Assembly: GCA_000328365.1 (NCBI GenBank)
Contig: KB311062.1
Coordinates: 343,656-407,655, forward strand
Reading direction: 5' to 3'
DNA: 64,000 bases
Source of the DNA: Capitella teleta
Lineage: Eukaryota; Annelida; Polychaeta; Capitellidae
Both the position numbers and the translations under genes were made by a program. Within the stretch, counting starts at the first letter, position 1. Each line of letters opens with the position of its first letter. This document shows positions 48,761 to 61,288 of the stretch, one piece after another. Below the pieces are notes generated by a model. The model ran no database searches. It was given only the letters and a program-made list of their open reading frames with translations, and had not been told where the DNA came from.

Positions 48761-51700
48761 CAACCCAGTGTTGGCGGAGGCATAAAACCACAATCGCTTT
48801 GCCTTTTGCCTTTACCCATAGGAATCACGAGTGCGACATGCCAAACATGGATCACCGAAAGAGAGAGATATTTGCTCGATCTTCAAGAATAGCAACGAAC
48901 CCCCCATCGAATGCAGAAACATAACCCCAACAATCACTGACATAATTAAGTCCCCCCCCCCCGCGCGTCAATATACGCGTGTGATTTCGTTCTTCACGAG
49001 AACTTGACAGTCATCTGCGTGTGTAGAATCACCAACGTAGCGCACATCCCACATGATGCTGCAAAACAAAAATTGTAACCGTTCCAGACATCCCGAAAAA
49101 AAGATACTTCATGCGGCTGCACATTTGGGGTAATTCGATTCGCCCTCCACGATCATTGGGTGTAGTATATCGTTCTGGCCGAAAGCAATTTACATTCGAA
49201 GGTTTGTAACTTGTGTATAGCGTCAACTCGATCGGCCTGTTGTTCACTGAGGAATATCGTCAGTTTCCTTGCATGGATGTTCCAATTAATGGAAAAGAAA
49301 AAAAAAAAAAGATTTCATATCCAGAGAATGTCATATTTATGGTGATTGCCAGACGTCAATTTCTCGCTACTAATGAGAAGCAAATCTTCATAAATCTCTT
49401 GTCTCCCGTATCGTTGTCGAGGAATGTTTTCTCAGTCTGCGTTCGTGTTGTCATCACAAACAATGCGATGGGGGATATTTTAGCCTGGATCCATGATCTG
49501 AGGTTCTGAAGCCCACAGGGACGCTGATATTGAGTGCACACTGAACATGAGACAACAAAGAAAGGATCCATTCATATACCATCAGTGTTCAACATATCAT
49601 AGCATTATCTAATACGGGGGTGAAGATAAGCCAGCTATGCACTCTACCAATTCACCACTCACCCGTTCTGTCAATCAGCCATGTTGTACATTGTAATTGT
49701 GGCCAATCGTACCATAGGCAGCAACGATTTGAGACACATTGTGGGCACAACAAGCGAGACTTGCAGTTGAGTTGACATTCAAATGGACTTTCTAAGAGCC
49801 TGGATTATCACAATGGGGCTGATCTCCAGAGAGCAGGAGATGTCAGGTTTGGTGTGCATTAGTAGGCAGGGCGAGTGCTCAGCTGCTCTCACTTGACGCC
49901 ATTCAGCGAGAAGGCGAACACATCCATCAATCAAGATTAACACATTCAATGCGATGATTGAAGACTCTTATCCCGATAGCATTCCAATGTATATATATCC
50001 ACAGCATTTAAGAATTTCATGGTTACAGAATGCGAAATGAAACAGGCATATCTAGATGTAGCCCTTCCCTTGTCAATACATGAACATACTATTGGACATG
50101 AGGGGAGAGGTCGAGGGAAGGTGGAAAGGGGACGATGCTTTCTCGCGATCATTTTCCCGACGACAGCTCCATTATGTTTACAACCGTAGAAGTACTTGGA
50201 ATTCAGTGCGCATGCACACGACACATTATTAGTCTCCAATGATGTATTTCGATGAGCACAACAATACGTTATGAATCGGAGGCAATGTAGCGCATTTTGT
50301 TCTGAAGTCTGAACACATCTCGTGATTCGTCATGATGCGCATAAAATCGACACTCTCTCGCGACTGCTGAGCTTTTTGACCATTCACGTGCATTGAATTC
50401 ACCAGGTCTTTCAAGACCGCATTGGCATTTCCTCATCCAAAGAAGCCATCGCCTACCATTGAAGAATTGAGAGCTACTGTCGACTGATCTCGAATACATG
50501 CTTCCTGAGCAGAACCATAAAATGCAACAGAGCAGCTGAAGACCCAACTAGATCAGAAGGGTCTTCATAATCCCCACCAGTACTATGGGACGAGAAGTGC
50601 TCTCCTGTGTATCAACAGAGACACGTAACAAGACCATCATCACGTGACCAACCTGGTAAGACCCCCTGTGACCTCGACGGCTGGCAGCTCCAAACCTTGC
50701 GCCTTGTGATATAATACCTACTGTGCTCATAATCTGTGTAACCAATGGTAACCAATAATATGTAACCAATGAAAACATCGCCGCGCGCCAAGCACTCTCA
50801 CGGTTATCAGCACAGATTACTGAAATCTATTGTTCTGGTAAATAACCGTAAAAAAATTAGTCATACTTACAGCAACTAGTCTGCACTTCCACACTCATTC
50901 AAGATTCAAGATTGTGTTATCTATTGGCTGACTATTGTCGAAGTAATGCATATTGAACGAGTCGTTCAATACTATGACAGCTATCACACACAAAGGCGAG
51001 ACGCCAGGGGTCGAGTTTACAGGTATACACATTTATACTATATACTATATTTAGTGCTGGTAATCCATTAATTTAATCCAAGTACTCACAGTAATGTGAT
51101 TATTGTAAAGGCGCCATGCCGTCAACAAGGAAAGCTAGAGTTTCAAAAAGCTCAATCGAATGAAATCCTTTGCACCATGTACACGTTATGAACAAGTTCC
51201 CAGAAAGGCGCTCGCTCGAAGCCTCGGAATTGCAGTTGTATGAATGCATACCGCCAAATAACCGACGAGATGATGTCGAGTTCGGATATATGGCTTCAGA
51301 ATCACGAGAACTTGTTTATCTGACGATAACCATCGACTTCCGAGTGACTTAACCGGATTATACCACGAAAAAACCTTCAAACTCTATCCAGTCGAGTGAA
51401 GCTTCGGCTTTGAGTGCACAATTTTGAAAAGTTATTTTTTACGCAGTTGGTTTGTTAGACACCTGGGCCAAGGATGTTAATATGACTGGATCGTTCAAAG
51501 CAGTTTTGGTGCGCATACAGCCCCGGCCAACAAGCCTCGTTCTGAATTCAAATGACGTCACGCCAACTGGTTCTGCGTCGTATCAACGAGAGTGTGAAAC
51601 GGACCCATTATCACTCTCTTGGCTGGGTGAACTTCAACTTGGTGAATAGGTTTTTCGTTCGGGATTGTGGCAACTGATGAAGCGCAGATACGAATCATAA

Positions 51701-51769
51701 TTTTCACAGGTGTACAGGTCGTTCAAATGCAGGTCTCATTGCTTGTATTATCAAGCTGAGCTGCCTCTC

Positions 51770-51975
51770 ACGACGTGTCAGTGACTCAGTCACAGAGTGA
51801 CAGACTTGACTCAACTTGAGACTGACAGTCACCCAGCCATATATCATGATATAGTCATCATTATGATAGTGACTGAGTGAGTATATAGGCCCTACTGAGT
51901 AGACAGCGGTTAGTGTCAGCAGTCAGTTACTCGTAGTAAATGACACTGACAGTCGCTGACTTGGTGAGTCAGTCA
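51770..51975. promoter_or_regulatory. Cluster of TGACTCA / GTGACTGAG motifs
   Basis: At least three exact AP-1-type sites (TGACTCA or TGAGTCA) plus several AGTGACTGA and GTCACTC variants in both orientations within 200 bp, next to the hAT element. It resembles the palindrome at 1864-1908. It could be a bZIP-binding cluster or just a decaying low-complexity repeat. Confidence 0.35.
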
Positions 51976-52012
51976 TGACCTGTTGATCATACTGTATACG
52001 TTCAGGGCTCGA

Positions 52013-52938
52013 AATAAGACTTAACTACTCGCCATTAGCGAGTAAAAATTCTCCCTGGCGAGTAAAAATATCAAGATATCAAGAATGGTCGCCAGATGGC
52101 GAGTAAAAATTTAGCTCTCCAAATACAATGTAAATGGCAGATCCTTTGGTCAACCCCAAGCCATATATTTTTTTGCCTAATCCTCAGTTAAAAAACTGAA
52201 ACCTTTGAGCTCATATGCAGGCGCTTAATATTATGCGGGCAAGTTTGATTAACTATATCAGACCAGTTAATTAATTGTGGCGCAACAGTTGTTATATAAC
52301 TGCATTCAAATCTTTTCAAATTAAGTCACGTCTTAGGTATAGTATATGTTATACTGGTAGTTAGTCTGACTACTATAGTACATGTAGCAGCAGCGGTTGA
52401 TGAATCGTTGCTGCCATCATCCACTCACTGACACGACATTTGGAATCGGAAGTTGATTTCAACTCATGCTCCAAGATGTAAGTTGACGCGGTTTAGTTAA
52501 CGCTCGAGTTAAACATTTTTTTTATAATTCTTTTGAAGATGCCAGCTAAGGTCGATCAAAGAATTTGCGGCGTCGACAAATCAGTGCGTTTTCCTTTGTA
52601 ATTTTCATTTGGTGGCTGTCTTGGCTCACCTAATTCAGAGTGAACACGTGGCCATTACAACATATCAGGATAACACAGTTGAGGGAAATACACTTTTCTA
52701 GTAATAGTACTGAATGCTTTTGACGCATTGCTAATTATAGATAAAGGTGCGCATTATGGCAGTGCACTGTCACATACGATCGACATAAATTAAAATTGGT
52801 TGAGAAAGTGACATAGTATGTATGAAGGACGTACATGTATAAATCAATTGCGTTTTATGTTATATTTTTTGTCAGAATTTCTGGCGAGTAAAAATACATT
52901 TTGGCGAGTAAAAATTCCTTCTCTTATTTCGAGCCCTG
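52013..52938. mobile_element. hAT non-autonomous element with perfect 8-bp target duplication
   Basis: Terminal inverted repeats CAGGGCTCGAAATAAGA (17 of 17) flanked by TATACGTT on both sides (52005-52012 and 52939-52946). Subterminal GCGAGTAAAAAT occurs three times in the first 110 bp and twice in the last 60 bp, all in the same orientation. No transposase frame is visible. Perfect ends and target duplication suggest a fairly recent insertion. Confidence 0.95.
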
Positions 52939-53030
52939 TATACGTTGCATGACTGAATTACTAGATTTCTATATATTTCATGACCTAGTTCATGACCATA
53001 TATTGAATGATATAATTATTATATAATTTT

Positions 53031-53322
53031 GAGGGGCACCGAATATCTCAATGGGTTAAACCGGCTGACTGCAATCCTATGCCGACCGTGGGGGTCGAGG
53101 TCCCGGATTCGAGACCCGATCAAGCCACGGGCGTTATGATTGTGAATTACAATTGTGATTCTTCAGTGACTCTTCAGTGCTGTCTAATGTGGTATGCAGG
53201 ATAAAGGACCCTTGGGATTTATCGATAAGAGTAGGGGAAAACCCTGGTCCCAGGCCTTCTGTTCTGGCGCCCTTATCATCTGATTGGTTTGGGTAAAGCG
53301 TAATAATAATAATAATAATAAT
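53031..53322 (+). mobile_element. tRNA-derived SINE with (AAT)n tail
   Basis: The head reads like a tRNA gene: an A-box-like TATCTCAATGGGTTAAA and a B-box-like GGATTCGAGACCC about 60 bp on, then a non-tRNA body (GGGCGTTATGATTGTGAA, GCAGGATAAAGGACCC) and a tail of about eight AAT units. The second, partial copy at 48530 supports a dispersed family. It is not a working tRNA gene. Confidence 0.75.
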
Positions 53323-53472
53323 AAGTTTTTTATTCAATCATAACATAAATCAATCATAACATAAAAGGTGCGAAAATAACGTAGTGGCAGAAGCGTGATC
53401 GCTTTTGCGCCACATGAAAAGTACAGTTATAATGAGTCTTGCACAACGAGAGAGTGACCAAAAAAAAAAAAA

Positions 53473-53613
53473 ATACATACATAAACACACATACATAATA
53501 TACATATATATACATATACACATATACATAATATTTACACATATACATATACATACATACATATTCATATATACACATACACACACATACATATACATAC
53601 ATATATATACATA
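53473..53613. repeat. CATA/CACA-rich microsatellite
   Basis: Imperfect ACATA, CACA and TATA repeats. All long frames crossing it are artefacts of the repeat. Confidence 0.95.
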
Positions 53614-53961
53614 AATGGAAAAGAACATAATTATAGATACTTAGTTACTAAAATTCGATGAATGGATTTTTAAAGTTTTTCTAAAGAGTCTAAATTTAAG
53701 AGTGACAAAGGTTGTAGGATATTATTATATAATTTAGATGTCCGAGATGTCCGGCAAAAGGGTACACTAACTTTATAATTTAGTTGACGACTTGTGTTCA
53801 GACCATGAACCAATGGAGTGAGATTAAAAAAAAATTAGAAACAGGAATAGGCAGCATATGGTGTGATAATTTGAAAATAAAGATAGTGCTTCGATAAATA
53901 TACAAATCGTGAATATTTAATAAGGAACATTCATGAAACAGTGGTGCAGTGTGGGTTAAAA

Positions 53962-54011
53962 NNNNNNNNNNNNNNNNNNNNNNNNNNNNNNNNNNNNNNN
54001 NNNNNNNNNNN
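53962..54011. other. Assembly gap (50 N)
   Basis: Run of N inside the LINE fragment, between its 3' region and the YADD block. Confidence 1.
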
Positions 54012-54479
54012 AAGTTTATTCATTTAACTGTATCAATAATAGAACCATCGATGGACAAGGAGAGAGAAGAATCATGAAGAGAATTATTCAGAGTAAACAA
54101 CATCGAGTGTGTTTTGGAAACATTGAGAGAAAGTCTATTGCATTTTAAGTATTTAGTCAGAGCTACAAGATCTGTATTAAATTTATCTTCCATTTCATTG
54201 ATATTTTTACCAGAGAGGAATAAATTTGTATCGTCGGCATACATTATAGGATTGCAGGATGTTAGAGCATTCGGTAAATCGTTGATGTATATTAGGAATA
54301 TATAATATTCCTAAATAATTCCTAAATATTAGTAAAACCCCAATCACTCACTTATTACTATATAATTTTAAGCTTCGTGAAAAAACCCAATAAGTGGACT
54401 TTTATGAGTTAAATGTAAGTACAAATAACTATTAAACGCTTCCTTATCGTTTTTTTTTTTGTAATTATATTTTGCAGGG

Positions 54480-54660
54480 AACCACAAAAAAAGTATTAAT
54501 TTATTATTCTCTGGTTTCACCGATAAAAACATGGGTTTTATTACAACTTTGACCGTTTCGTACGTTATGGTCGCTAAATGCGTTATGCCGATGTGTGCGT
54601 TATGATCACCAAGTGCGTTATACTTGTAGCATCTACTGTGTCTACAATAATGTCATGTGC
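54480..54660. repeat. Diverged dispersed repeat, copy a
   Basis: Shares with 56620-56800, in the same order and orientation, GATAAAAACATGGG, CGTTATGGTC.CT.AATGCGTTATG, GTTATG..CA..ATCACC and a further TGCGTTATAC. Terminal structure unknown. Confidence 0.6.
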
Positions 54661-56619
54661 ATCTACTCGTGTTTCATGCTCGTTTGCAGAGCCCCCAAGG
54701 GTGTAACGCTCAATGGCGGAATCCACCGTGCCGACAAGCAATCTAGGTAGTAGTGGAGGTCATTGACCTGGGCAAAATTTACAACAAATTCTTCTCATAG
54801 CCCGATAAAACGATTAATAAATCTCCAGTATCAATGAATAGTAACATAAGATGTATTTCCTTCTAGAACAATGTCAATTTCCACCAAAATCGATTGAAAT
54901 TCGCCAATATAGCAAACAAACGCTAGAATAAATGACCTTTGACCTGTCGGATCAACATAGACAGGTACGTGCAATCACAAACCGTTTAACATGGATAACT
55001 GCGGACAAAAACAAAAGCGACATCTGATCTGATCTTGTTTTCAACACATGCATTTTCAGCACATAGAAACATGTTATATACTTTTTGCGCTTCAAAAGAA
55101 TTTTATTTTATTTTTTATTTTATTTTTTTTTTAATCTGCATATAGGCAATAATTGATATTTTGTGAAACTTTAGGATCCCTTCAGATTTTTGTCTGCATT
55201 TAGAGAAATGGTTATAGAAATATCCTCCATGTAAATAACTGTAAATGTATAATTCTCCACGCACCACCTCAGTTCGCTGGAAAGAGGTTGTGCTACACGG
55301 ATAATTCAGGCTGCTGTTCCTCTACAACATGTTTCGTGCTGTTTAGCTCTACCGGGGCCCCTCTGCCCGCCCCCTTTCCCTCTGTCTACGCTTCACCACC
55401 ATCGGGACAGTGGCAGATCGACCCAGGTCTGGGAGACCTTGGGCTACGACTAAGAGACAGAATCCTGCAATCCGGTGAAGTAACCCCCGAGGCCGTTTCC
55501 GTCCATCCACCAGACCGCGGACGATATCGTCGGATCCCACTGACTCCAAATAAGTGGGCAGTTCGACGATGACTTCGAAATGCGAGACTCCATAATTCGA
55601 CGCCCTTCTAGAGATCCAAATTCATCCCCATTGAAGTACCTTGTATAGGGCGCGGCAGCACTTGCGGTGGACCTTTGGAAGAATGGGGTGCATCGGCCCA
55701 GGAGAGGATCCCAATTCACATCCGCATCCTGTACCAAAGATGCATGGCCTGTTTTGAGGCAATGAGGGGCCACATTCATTATCGATGACAATTTTGATGC
55801 ATTTTTTTTTTCTATAATAAAATAGCCATTACATCTAAAGTGTGATTTTGCGTTTTGGCCCCTACCCCACATTCAACATCTTTGCTGATTCCACGTAACC
55901 GCCAAAAACTCCAGCTTCCGAATAGTTCAACATCGATGGATACCCAACACACCCACTGATCGTGGATAAATATAGTTTTTCAATATTCTTACTCTGATTA
56001 TCATAATGCATTTTCAAAGCATAAACCACTCGAAGCTGATAACGTCTTATGGATTTGTGGATTGCGAACTTGTTCGAGGCCATCAAGATGGCATATGATT
56101 GATTATTCTGACGCAAGAGACACTGTCTCTGTTGTCAATCACAGTCAGCTTCATCATGCTGAGAAAAGTTTGTTCATTGTCTTATCGCGCGGCTAAAGCC
56201 AAGCTGGGTTCTTGACAGACTAGCTGTTACTTATGACGAATTTGGGAGTCCTGTTTCCCGTTCCTCTTAGCTTGATTCTCCTTCAGATCAGAGTAGGGGG
56301 GCTAAGGGGAAGCTAGGAGACGTTAACCTGTCAATGATGGTGCGGCATAACATGGTAACCGCCACTACGACGCTATGCAGGGTCGTTTTTATTCACATAA
56401 TAAATTATTTACATAATAATACTTGTTACATAGGCACTCATTTGGTTGGATACATAAACTGATAATAACTTCCTTGTTGGCCGAGGGAAAACCACTAAAC
56501 TGTTCGGATGCATTCAATAACTAATTGACCTCCAGCATTCGTTGAGAGGAGTTAAGGCGGCAAATGTTTTATTTTATTTCATAGTTATTAAACACTTTTA
56601 TCACATAATATCTGAGCTA

Positions 56620-56800
56620 GTTCACAAGTATTATTTTGAGATATAATATTTTCGGGTCTAAATTGATAAAAACATGGGCTCCGATGGACAGTTGACGGAC
56701 CGTTACATCCGTTATGGTCCCTGAATGCGTTATGTTGATCGTTATGCCCAATTATCACCGAATGCGTTATACATGTACTTGTAAAATCAATTGCCGAACG
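56620..56800. repeat. Diverged dispersed repeat, copy b
   Basis: Partner of 54480-54660. GATAAAAACATGGG, CCGTTATGGTCCCTGAATGC, GTTATG and GAATGCGTTATACATG occur in the same order. The 101-aa minus-strand frame across it is probably incidental. Confidence 0.6.
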
Positions 56801-59266
56801 TCTTGCTTCGCGTTTGTTCGTCGCCACCACGGAAGATCCAGACATCGGTAGATAGCACCTGATATGCGGGTAATCCTGAATTGTAGTGGACATCTTCGGT
56901 TCTTCAATATCAGTGAGTTTCTTCCTTCTCTGTCAATATTCGAAAATCATAACGTTTTCGTGTCACTTCTACGTACTAGACGACGGAGGTACAAGATGGC
57001 GGGGTTTCGCAACGCCTCTTGATTTTTGATAACTTTGGGAGGTTACTTTGCCTCCCACTGTCCCCCCGGTATTGCACAACCCATCGGGAAGGACCTAGGC
57101 ATATTTCGGGCCAGTGAAGCAGAGCGGAGACAGAGTGGTGGCGTCAGGAAGATCGGATCACGAATACCCACGTGGTCCGGACCTTGTGGACCCAGCTGAG
57201 GGACCTTCTGGAGAAGGCTGGACTTCCTTGACGCCACATCGCTACGTTTTTAATCTAAAGACAAGTCCTGATACAAAAGGACTATAATATTGTGAACTGA
57301 AACTGAAACTGAATCATCCGCGCGTTGACTTTCCTAAGACAACACACATTAGGCAACTATTTAATTTAAAATTTAAATTTATAGAATCACATCATTTATG
57401 TTGGTAGTTGGAATGTGTATAATTATGGGAGTGTCAAAGTTGGGGTGAGGTCGGGGATCTGGGAATATATCAGCTACTGGGGAGGGGGGGGGGGAGGTGG
57501 GGGTTTATTAAAAATGTTTTTTTTATAGGAACGAATTTTTTTCTTCTTGAGGTTGCTTTTATCTGATGTGACCTTGGATCATGGCTGACAATAGGAAACG
57601 TTCTCCTGATGTACTTAGCCCCTTCAAGGCTATGAGCATTTTGTTCTGTGATGAACATGGGTATGTCCATAGAGTTAAATATAATTATATTGCTCAATAA
57701 GACATTAAAGACATGCAAGAAAGCGGCCAATGCATGAGCACGATCGTATTGCTTTTGTCTTTTATGATACATATGTACATATATGTTTAATTCATGCAGA
57801 CGGTCGTCACATCTCGATTAGCAATGCAAGCAGCCTTTTGCATGGTGTGTTGCTGCTTCTCATTGACCGTCTACAAAAGGTCCAAAATGCTATTTCTTGC
57901 ATGGGCGATAACCTGTTCAGGTGTACATATCTCGTTGATTCTGATGAAACTACATTCGAAGTGACTCCGTTTACAGCAGCTGTATACGGAGTGTCCGTAC
58001 TCTGTTTACAGTAGCAATTCCCCGAAAACCCCCGACGACCTCCGAACCTTACGAATCGTAGAGCGTGTGTTTGCCATGGCGGTTTAATCCAAATCTCACC
58101 TTCTTGTTACTGTTAAATCACGGTGACACTATTAAAGGAAATAAGATTGAGAAAGGCAAAACATTAATTGTTGACACCCGACACCACCAATGCTGTGATC
58201 GACCTAGCTTAGCGAAAAGCTGAAAAGAAAGACAATACAATTCTAAATTCCAGCGTTCGCTAAGCCATGCCAATTTAAAATAAGCTATCATCTAGATATA
58301 TCTCATGTATGCGTTGTAAATAATTTTATCCTAGGATTGTTTTACATTTAATCTATTCAAGTATTCTTAATTTCTAAAAGTATTTTATGGCGAACACGAG
58401 GACTATAACTGCGCCCCGAACAAAGTGATGCCTGTAGATTCACTGCAGGTTACCTCTCCAAGCGCACCTTCAACCACAATTCATTTTCTTTCCATACCAG
58501 TATAGGTACATAAACCCCTGAACATTTCTTGATTATAACGAGTTAAGTTTAAAGCATGGCATGCGGATATACATGGCTGTTATGCAGATATGCACAGATG
58601 TGGTAGCTTAAAATTGATATCCGGAAGTCAACAAAACCTGACAGTCATATTTTGGACATCCTTTCTGAAATTCATGATTCGCACAAATTCACTCAGTGTT
58701 GGCAAATGGCACGAGGCTTATACCTTTGTGTAACGTGTACGTTAATAACTTGTATAATGGTTGATGCAACGCAATATTACTACAGGACTGAAGAGCAAAT
58801 ACTGATAAACCATGATGCCAACCTAGTCGATCACCTCTGTGTGTGCGCAGTAATTTTCTTGTTATGTGATTAATCGAGAATAATGAAAACACCCGTGGGT
58901 CTCTTCCACAAATAAAAGCAGAAGCGCTATTGCATTGCACGTACAGTCGTACACACAATGTATCTCTATATGTGCGTCTCATCCGTTAATGTACTTTATG
59001 AACCTATTAGAGGACGTGTACATGATGACAATTGTGCATTGCATAGAGAACCACGTGTTAATGTCATTCATCTACGTCATAGAGATGATACAAAGGGGCC
59101 GATTCCCGAAGGAAACTTAAGTGGTAAAACTAAGTTCGGGAGGAGTTAAGTTGACTAAAACGATTCCAGAAACAAACTTAAGTCCTCTAGACTCTACAAA
59201 ACTCAAGTGACCTCTCGACCTAAATCAAACTTAGTGAATGGCGCAGATCAGAAGACGCCGGATTAA

Positions 59267-59957
59267 GGGGAGGGAGAACTTGTTAAAAATGGACTTTGAG
59301 TCGTTTTTGATGCACCAAAAATGATTCCTATGCCTGGCCCACACAAGGAATATCATCCCTAACGATTTCGCTGGAGATATATTGCTAATTAGGCGTGACG
59401 TCAGGAGCTGTGATGAAACACAGAGTTCCCCATCTTTTACAATGGGCCTCGTCATATCTGCGTGTCCTGCGACTAAACCCCTGGGTATTTTTTTTATTTT
59501 CTTTTCGGAAATAGATAGAATAATCATTTTGCCACCAGTCAGGCGCGAAAAAAATATTTTTCGCTATTTTTCTTATTTTAACAAGCGATTTTCTAGGACA
59601 CCTACCATGTTTCTCATCCTGAAACAGTAAAAAGGTCAGCCAGAGTGCACCAGGCATGCGCTTTCGTTTCGTAAACAACAAAGATGTCCTTTTATGGCGA
59701 AGATGCTCTGCTCTGATTGGCTGAAATCGATAGCTTCACGAGGGGAACGGGACCAATCACGGCAAGCCTTCAGCTGACGTTTGCCTCCTATACTTCGCAA
59801 TGGAAGCCATTCTCCCATAGGCGCAATGCTAACCCCGATATTCGGAATGCATTATTTCCTTACGCTTGCATCCAGGCATGGTGTTCTTGGCACGAAATGC
59901 TATCAATTGGTGCTATGAGTCAATAGAACATCACTTATAACTCAGTTCCCCATCCCT
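59267..59957 (+). mobile_element. TTAA-flanked MITE, copy 2
   Basis: 691 bp, near-identical to 24482-25168. Here the flanks are perfect TTAA on both sides (59263-59266 and 59958-59961), and the ends GGGGAGGGAGAACT and AGTTCCCCATCCCT are imperfect inverted repeats. TTAA target duplications are typical of piggyBac-like elements, but the end sequence alone does not prove that family. Confidence 0.88.
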
Positions 59958-60192
59958 TTAATGCTATGGTGTATATCCTCGCGTTTAACAAATTCCTCTT
60001 GTTTGTGAGCGCAGCAATGAATGCCAGTATATCGTCTCGTAACCTCGTTTGTCGGGAATTGAAATGTGAATACTTTGCGCGGTACATGAAATCACACACA
60101 GAAAAAAAAAAAAAAAAAAAAAATAAAAAATAATAGCCACATGTTTGGTTGAAAAACATTCCGAAATTCTCCGCACAAATTAGACAAGTAAT

Positions 60193-60543
60193 ATGAACAT
60201 AATTATTATTACGCTTGCATGTTTAGTGGTTTTAGTTTGTAAACAAACATTCGTGTGTCACGGTGTAAAGTTCAGTGGAATTTCAGACATTTGGCTTTTT
60301 ATCGCCAGTCTCATGTATTTATTGTATCAGCACAATTTACTGCGGTATATGTTGATTACAAAAATGTTTATGTTGTCTCATGAGCATGGCAACATCGGAA
60401 TTTGCAATTGTGAGATTTGTGACACATACGAGAAATACATCTTGACACCTCCGAAAAGGCACCATCACCCGCATATCACATGCACCAAGTCATTAATGAT
60501 TGTAAATTATATCGAATATGCACTCCAGTATAGGGAGAAATAG
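60193..60543 (+). CDS. Unassigned 116-aa open frame with N-terminal hydrophobic segment
   Basis: An ATG-started frame with a signal-like start (MNIIIITLACLVVLVC), a second hydrophobic patch (IWLFIASLMYLLY) and a His/Cys-bearing tail (CNCEICDTYEKY, KRHHHPHITC). I recognise no family. In an AT-rich region a 351-bp frame can arise by chance, and no splice or promoter evidence was seen. Confidence 0.2.
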   Translation: MNIIIITLACLVVLVCKQTFVCHGVKFSGISDIWLFIASLMYLLYQHNLLRYMLITKMFMLSHEHGNIGICNCEICDTYEKYILTPPKRHHHPHITCTKSLMIVNYIEYALQYREK

Positions 60544-60837
60544 TTCCATGAGATGCAATTGACGATCATCCTGAATCCTCTGTATACAACGGTCTCACTG
60601 GCTCACTGGGCGAAACCTGGAAGTGGCCAGTGCTCGGACTCTTAGAAGACTCTATAAGACGCGTTATGATTCGTGTTTCAGAAGAAACATGAATCAAAAT
60701 AGCGTTAAGAAAACGAGTAAAAGCGCGAAAAGAAAGCTCTGCTGGTTACCATAGCAACAATAGGTGAGGATGATTTTGATGCGAAACACGCATGATTTAC
60801 AATTTGAATTACGCCACTGATAATTTATGAAAACAAT

Positions 60838-60838
60838 G

Positions 60839-60888
<50 letters not shown>
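60838..60888. repeat. (AAT)n microsatellite
   Basis: About 17 AAT units, followed by A-rich runs. Confidence 0.97.
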
Positions 60889-60890
<2 letters not shown>

Positions 60891-61288
60891 AAAAAAAAAA
60901 CGAAAAAAAAAAAAACGTTCGGTATCAAATGAGTGAGGAATATGAAAATTTTTCCCACTCTGCTAAAATGCAGGTTGGAGATTGAAATCGTGAGAAATGA
61001 GAGCCCGCTCAAAATAGTCAGCATTTCATCGTTTCTTCGCCTCAATAAATATCCCAATTGCTCTGATACGGTTTTAGGCGAGAAATAGCAACGGTCCTTT
61101 AAATTTGTAGGCTAATATAGAATAATTAGTCAACACTGATCATGCACATATTGAATAATTTTATAATAAATCATTTAATATCTCTCGGGTACCTATATAC
61201 CATGACATAAATTACTAAATGAGAGCATTCACACTCATCCATTCAGTCTTTGGTGCATTCTTTCACTCGTTGGTGTATTGCGACTGAG

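Larger units (their letters stand above)
47532..52012. other. Spacer with SINE copy and simple repeats
   Basis: No supportable gene. Contains a partial SINE (48530-48760), a poly(C) run (48952-48962) and a TGACTCA-rich block near the right end. Short frames such as those at 50269-50547 and 51452-51649 lack recognisable domains. Confidence 0.4.
53323..54320 (-). mobile_element. LINE reverse transcriptase fragment
   Basis: The minus-strand translation gives FLIYINDLPNAL, then MYADDTNLFLSGKN with the catalytic YADD box and CNRLSLNVSKTHSMLF, the usual reverse transcriptase order in Jockey/CR1-like LINEs. The upstream part of the ORF is missing (5' truncation near 54320), and the copy is interrupted by an assembly gap at 53962-54011. 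Its 3' region contains a CATA-rich microsatellite. It abuts, tail to tail, the SINE on the plus strand. Confidence 0.85.
54321..59266. other. Spacer with diverged repeats
   Basis: No supportable gene. Holds two diverged copies of an ATAACGCA-rich repeat (54480-54660 and 56620-56800), a GC-rich block (55340-55580), a G-run with G-quadruplex potential (57478-57503), and a stretch at 57030-57315 ending in repeated GAAACT that may be a LINE 3' end. Confidence 0.35.
59958..61288. other. Spacer
   Basis: Contains a poly(A) run (60101-60131), an unassigned 116-aa frame, an (AAT)n microsatellite (60838-60888) followed by A-runs, and probably the 3' UTR of the minus-strand membrane-protein gene. Confidence 0.4.

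Noticed and set aside
50269-50547. 93-aa minus-strand frame with a signal-like start
   Set aside because: It has no ATG at the hydrophobic start, no domain and no supporting splice pattern.
53100-53125. Possible tRNA gene (B-box-like GGATTCGAGACCC)
   Set aside because: No cloverleaf with an acceptor stem can be drawn; the second copy at 48530 and the (AAT)n tail show it is a SINE head.
57030-57315. Possible LINE 3' end (VRTLWTQLRDLLEKAGLP, then repeated GAAACT)
   Set aside because: Suggestive wording at the end of a frame but no reverse transcriptase or other diagnostic motif nearby, so not called as a feature.
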